Of a DNA stretch of 6,277 nucleotides, positions 6,201 through 6,277 are shown one piece after another. This stretch comes from an uncultured Lachnospiraceae bacterium. Lineage in GTDB: Bacteria > Bacillota > Clostridia > Lachnospirales > Lachnospiraceae. The position numbers and the translations under genes are program-made. The notes beneath the pieces were generated by a model that had not been told where the DNA came from, did not search any database, and saw nothing but the letters and a program-made list of their open reading frames with translations. Position 1 is the stretch's first letter. The number at the start of each line of letters is the position of its first letter. The stretch spans positions 1 to 6,277 of the forward strand of contig CAKRNI010000148.1 of the NCBI GenBank assembly GCA_934370915.1. The letters run 5' to 3'.

Positions 6201-6277
6201 CAGCAAGATCCAGACCATGCGTAAAGAGGCTGGATTCGAGGTTATGGACCACATCTACGTTTACGCGGACAAGAATG
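3229..6277 (+). CDS. ileS: Isoleucyl-tRNA synthetase, type 2 (EC 6.1.1.5), 3'-truncated by the window
   Basis: This cytoplasmic class I synthetase charges tRNA-Ile with isoleucine using ATP. About 1,016 residues are visible and the frame is open to the window edge; the family runs to about 1,040, so only a short C-terminal piece is missing. HIGH is at 55-58 within GPPTANGKPHIGH. The editing domain shows AWTTTPWTLPSN (221-232) and GTGVVHIAPAFGEDD (326-340) with its conserved Asp. WFDSG is at 544-548 and KMSKS at 617-621. Cys pairs CPRC (182-185) and CWRC (402-405) suggest metal binding. The C-terminal anticodon-binding region contains the RAARN/NIKNRQP block. The HIGH region context and the DCWFDSGAMPFAQ motif point to the eukaryote-like type-2 group, many members of which resist mupirocin. 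The start is set by GGAGG and MYEKVSTDLNFVDREKQ. Regulation is by the upstream Ile T-box. Confidence 0.97.
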   Translation, partial: MYEKVSTDLNFVDREKQVEKFWKDEKIFEKSIDSRRKGTPYVFYDGPPTANGKPHIGHVLTRVIKDMIPRYRTMKGYMVPRKAGWDTHGLPVELEVEKLLGLDGKEQIEEYGVEPFIEKCKESVWKYKGMWEDFSSTVGFWADMDNPYVTYHDDYIESEWWALKQIWDKGLLYKGFKIVPYCPRCGTPLSSHEVAQGYKDVKEKSAIARFKVKGEDAYFLAWTTTPWTLPSNVALCVNPKETYAKVKAADGYTYYMAEALLDAVLGKLADKENGTPAYEVLETCTGKDLEYKEYEPLFDCAVEICEKQHKKAYFVTCADYVTLTDGTGVVHIAPAFGEDDAQVGRRYDLPFVQLVDAKGDMTKETPYAGVFVKKADPMVLKDLKEKGLLFEAPAFEHSYPFCWRCDTPLIYYARESWFIKMTAVKDDLIRNNNKINWIPESIGKGRFGDWLENVQDWGISRNRYWGTPLPVWQCECGKMHCIGSREELKKMSPNYQDVVKKYSKEMDGDKGEVELHRPFIDDVVITCPDCGKEMHRVPEVIDCWFDSGAMPFAQHHYPFENQELFHKQFPAQFISEAVDQTRGWFYSLLAESTLLFNEPPYQNVIVLGHVQDENGQKMSKSKGNAVDPFDALKTYGADAIRWYFYINSAPWLPNRFHGKAVMEGQRKFMGTLWNTYAFFVLYANIDNFDATKYTLEYDKLPVMDKWLLSKLNSTVKAVDDDLANYRIPEAARALQEFVDDMSNWYVRRSRERFWAKGMEQDKINAYMTLYTALVTISKAAAPMIPFMTEEIYQNLVRSIDKTAPESIHLCDFPAVDEAHIDSELEAKMDEVLKIVVMGRAARNTANIKNRQPIAKMFVKAPEKLPEFYQEIIEDELNVKSVEFTDDVRSFTSYTFKPQLKTVGPKYGKQLGNIKKALAELDGNAAMDTLNEKGALTFNFDGNEVVLTKDDLLIDMAQTEGYVSEADNTVTVVLDTTLTPELLEEGFYREIVSKIQTMRKEAGFEVMDHIYVYADKN

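Noticed and set aside
3244..6252. Many antisense and out-of-frame open frames within ileS
   Set aside because: All are shadows of the continuous ileS frame, which carries every expected synthetase motif.

Overview
The window looks like chromosomal DNA from a Gram-positive Clostridia genome, most likely Lachnospiraceae. The evidence is a type-2 (eukaryote-like) isoleucyl-tRNA synthetase behind a T-box leader, strong AAGGAG/GGAGG ribosome-binding sites, a pncB gene followed by a DUF436 gene, and consensus sigma-A promoters. The genus call is inference; no search was run.

Layout. Positions 1-125 hold two consecutive terminator hairpins between an unseen rightward gene off the left edge and the leftward operon. 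Positions 123-2280 (minus strand) carry pncB (nicotinate phosphoribosyltransferase, NAD salvage) and then a DUF436/UPF0340 gene (ywlG-like). Both are read from a near-consensus extended -10 promoter at 2429-2457 through a structured leader of about 140 nt. Positions 2458-2578 are AT-rich divergent spacer. Positions 2579-3228 are the regulatory region of ileS: a strong promoter, an inserted repeat, and an isoleucine-specific T-box leader with antiterminator and terminator. Positions 3229-6277 are ileS, running off the right edge.

The most interesting feature is at 2606-2825. A compact element of about 203 bp with imperfect 20-bp terminal inverted repeats is flanked by an 8-9 bp direct repeat (ATTATTTT, plus a shared G). 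It has no plausible protein and several RNA-like hairpins. It reads as a MITE-like insertion placed at the predicted transcription start of ileS, separating the promoter from its T-box leader. Removing the element and one copy of the direct repeat restores a leader that would begin exactly at the base of a 12-bp hairpin. The likely consequence is that the ileS transcript now begins with the whole element as extra 5' leader.

Functionally, the window joins NAD precursor salvage on one strand with uncharged-tRNA-controlled translation machinery on the other. The two transcription units diverge from a shared intergenic region. Apart from the insertion and the unexplained pncB leader structure, the genes are ordinary housekeeping genes.
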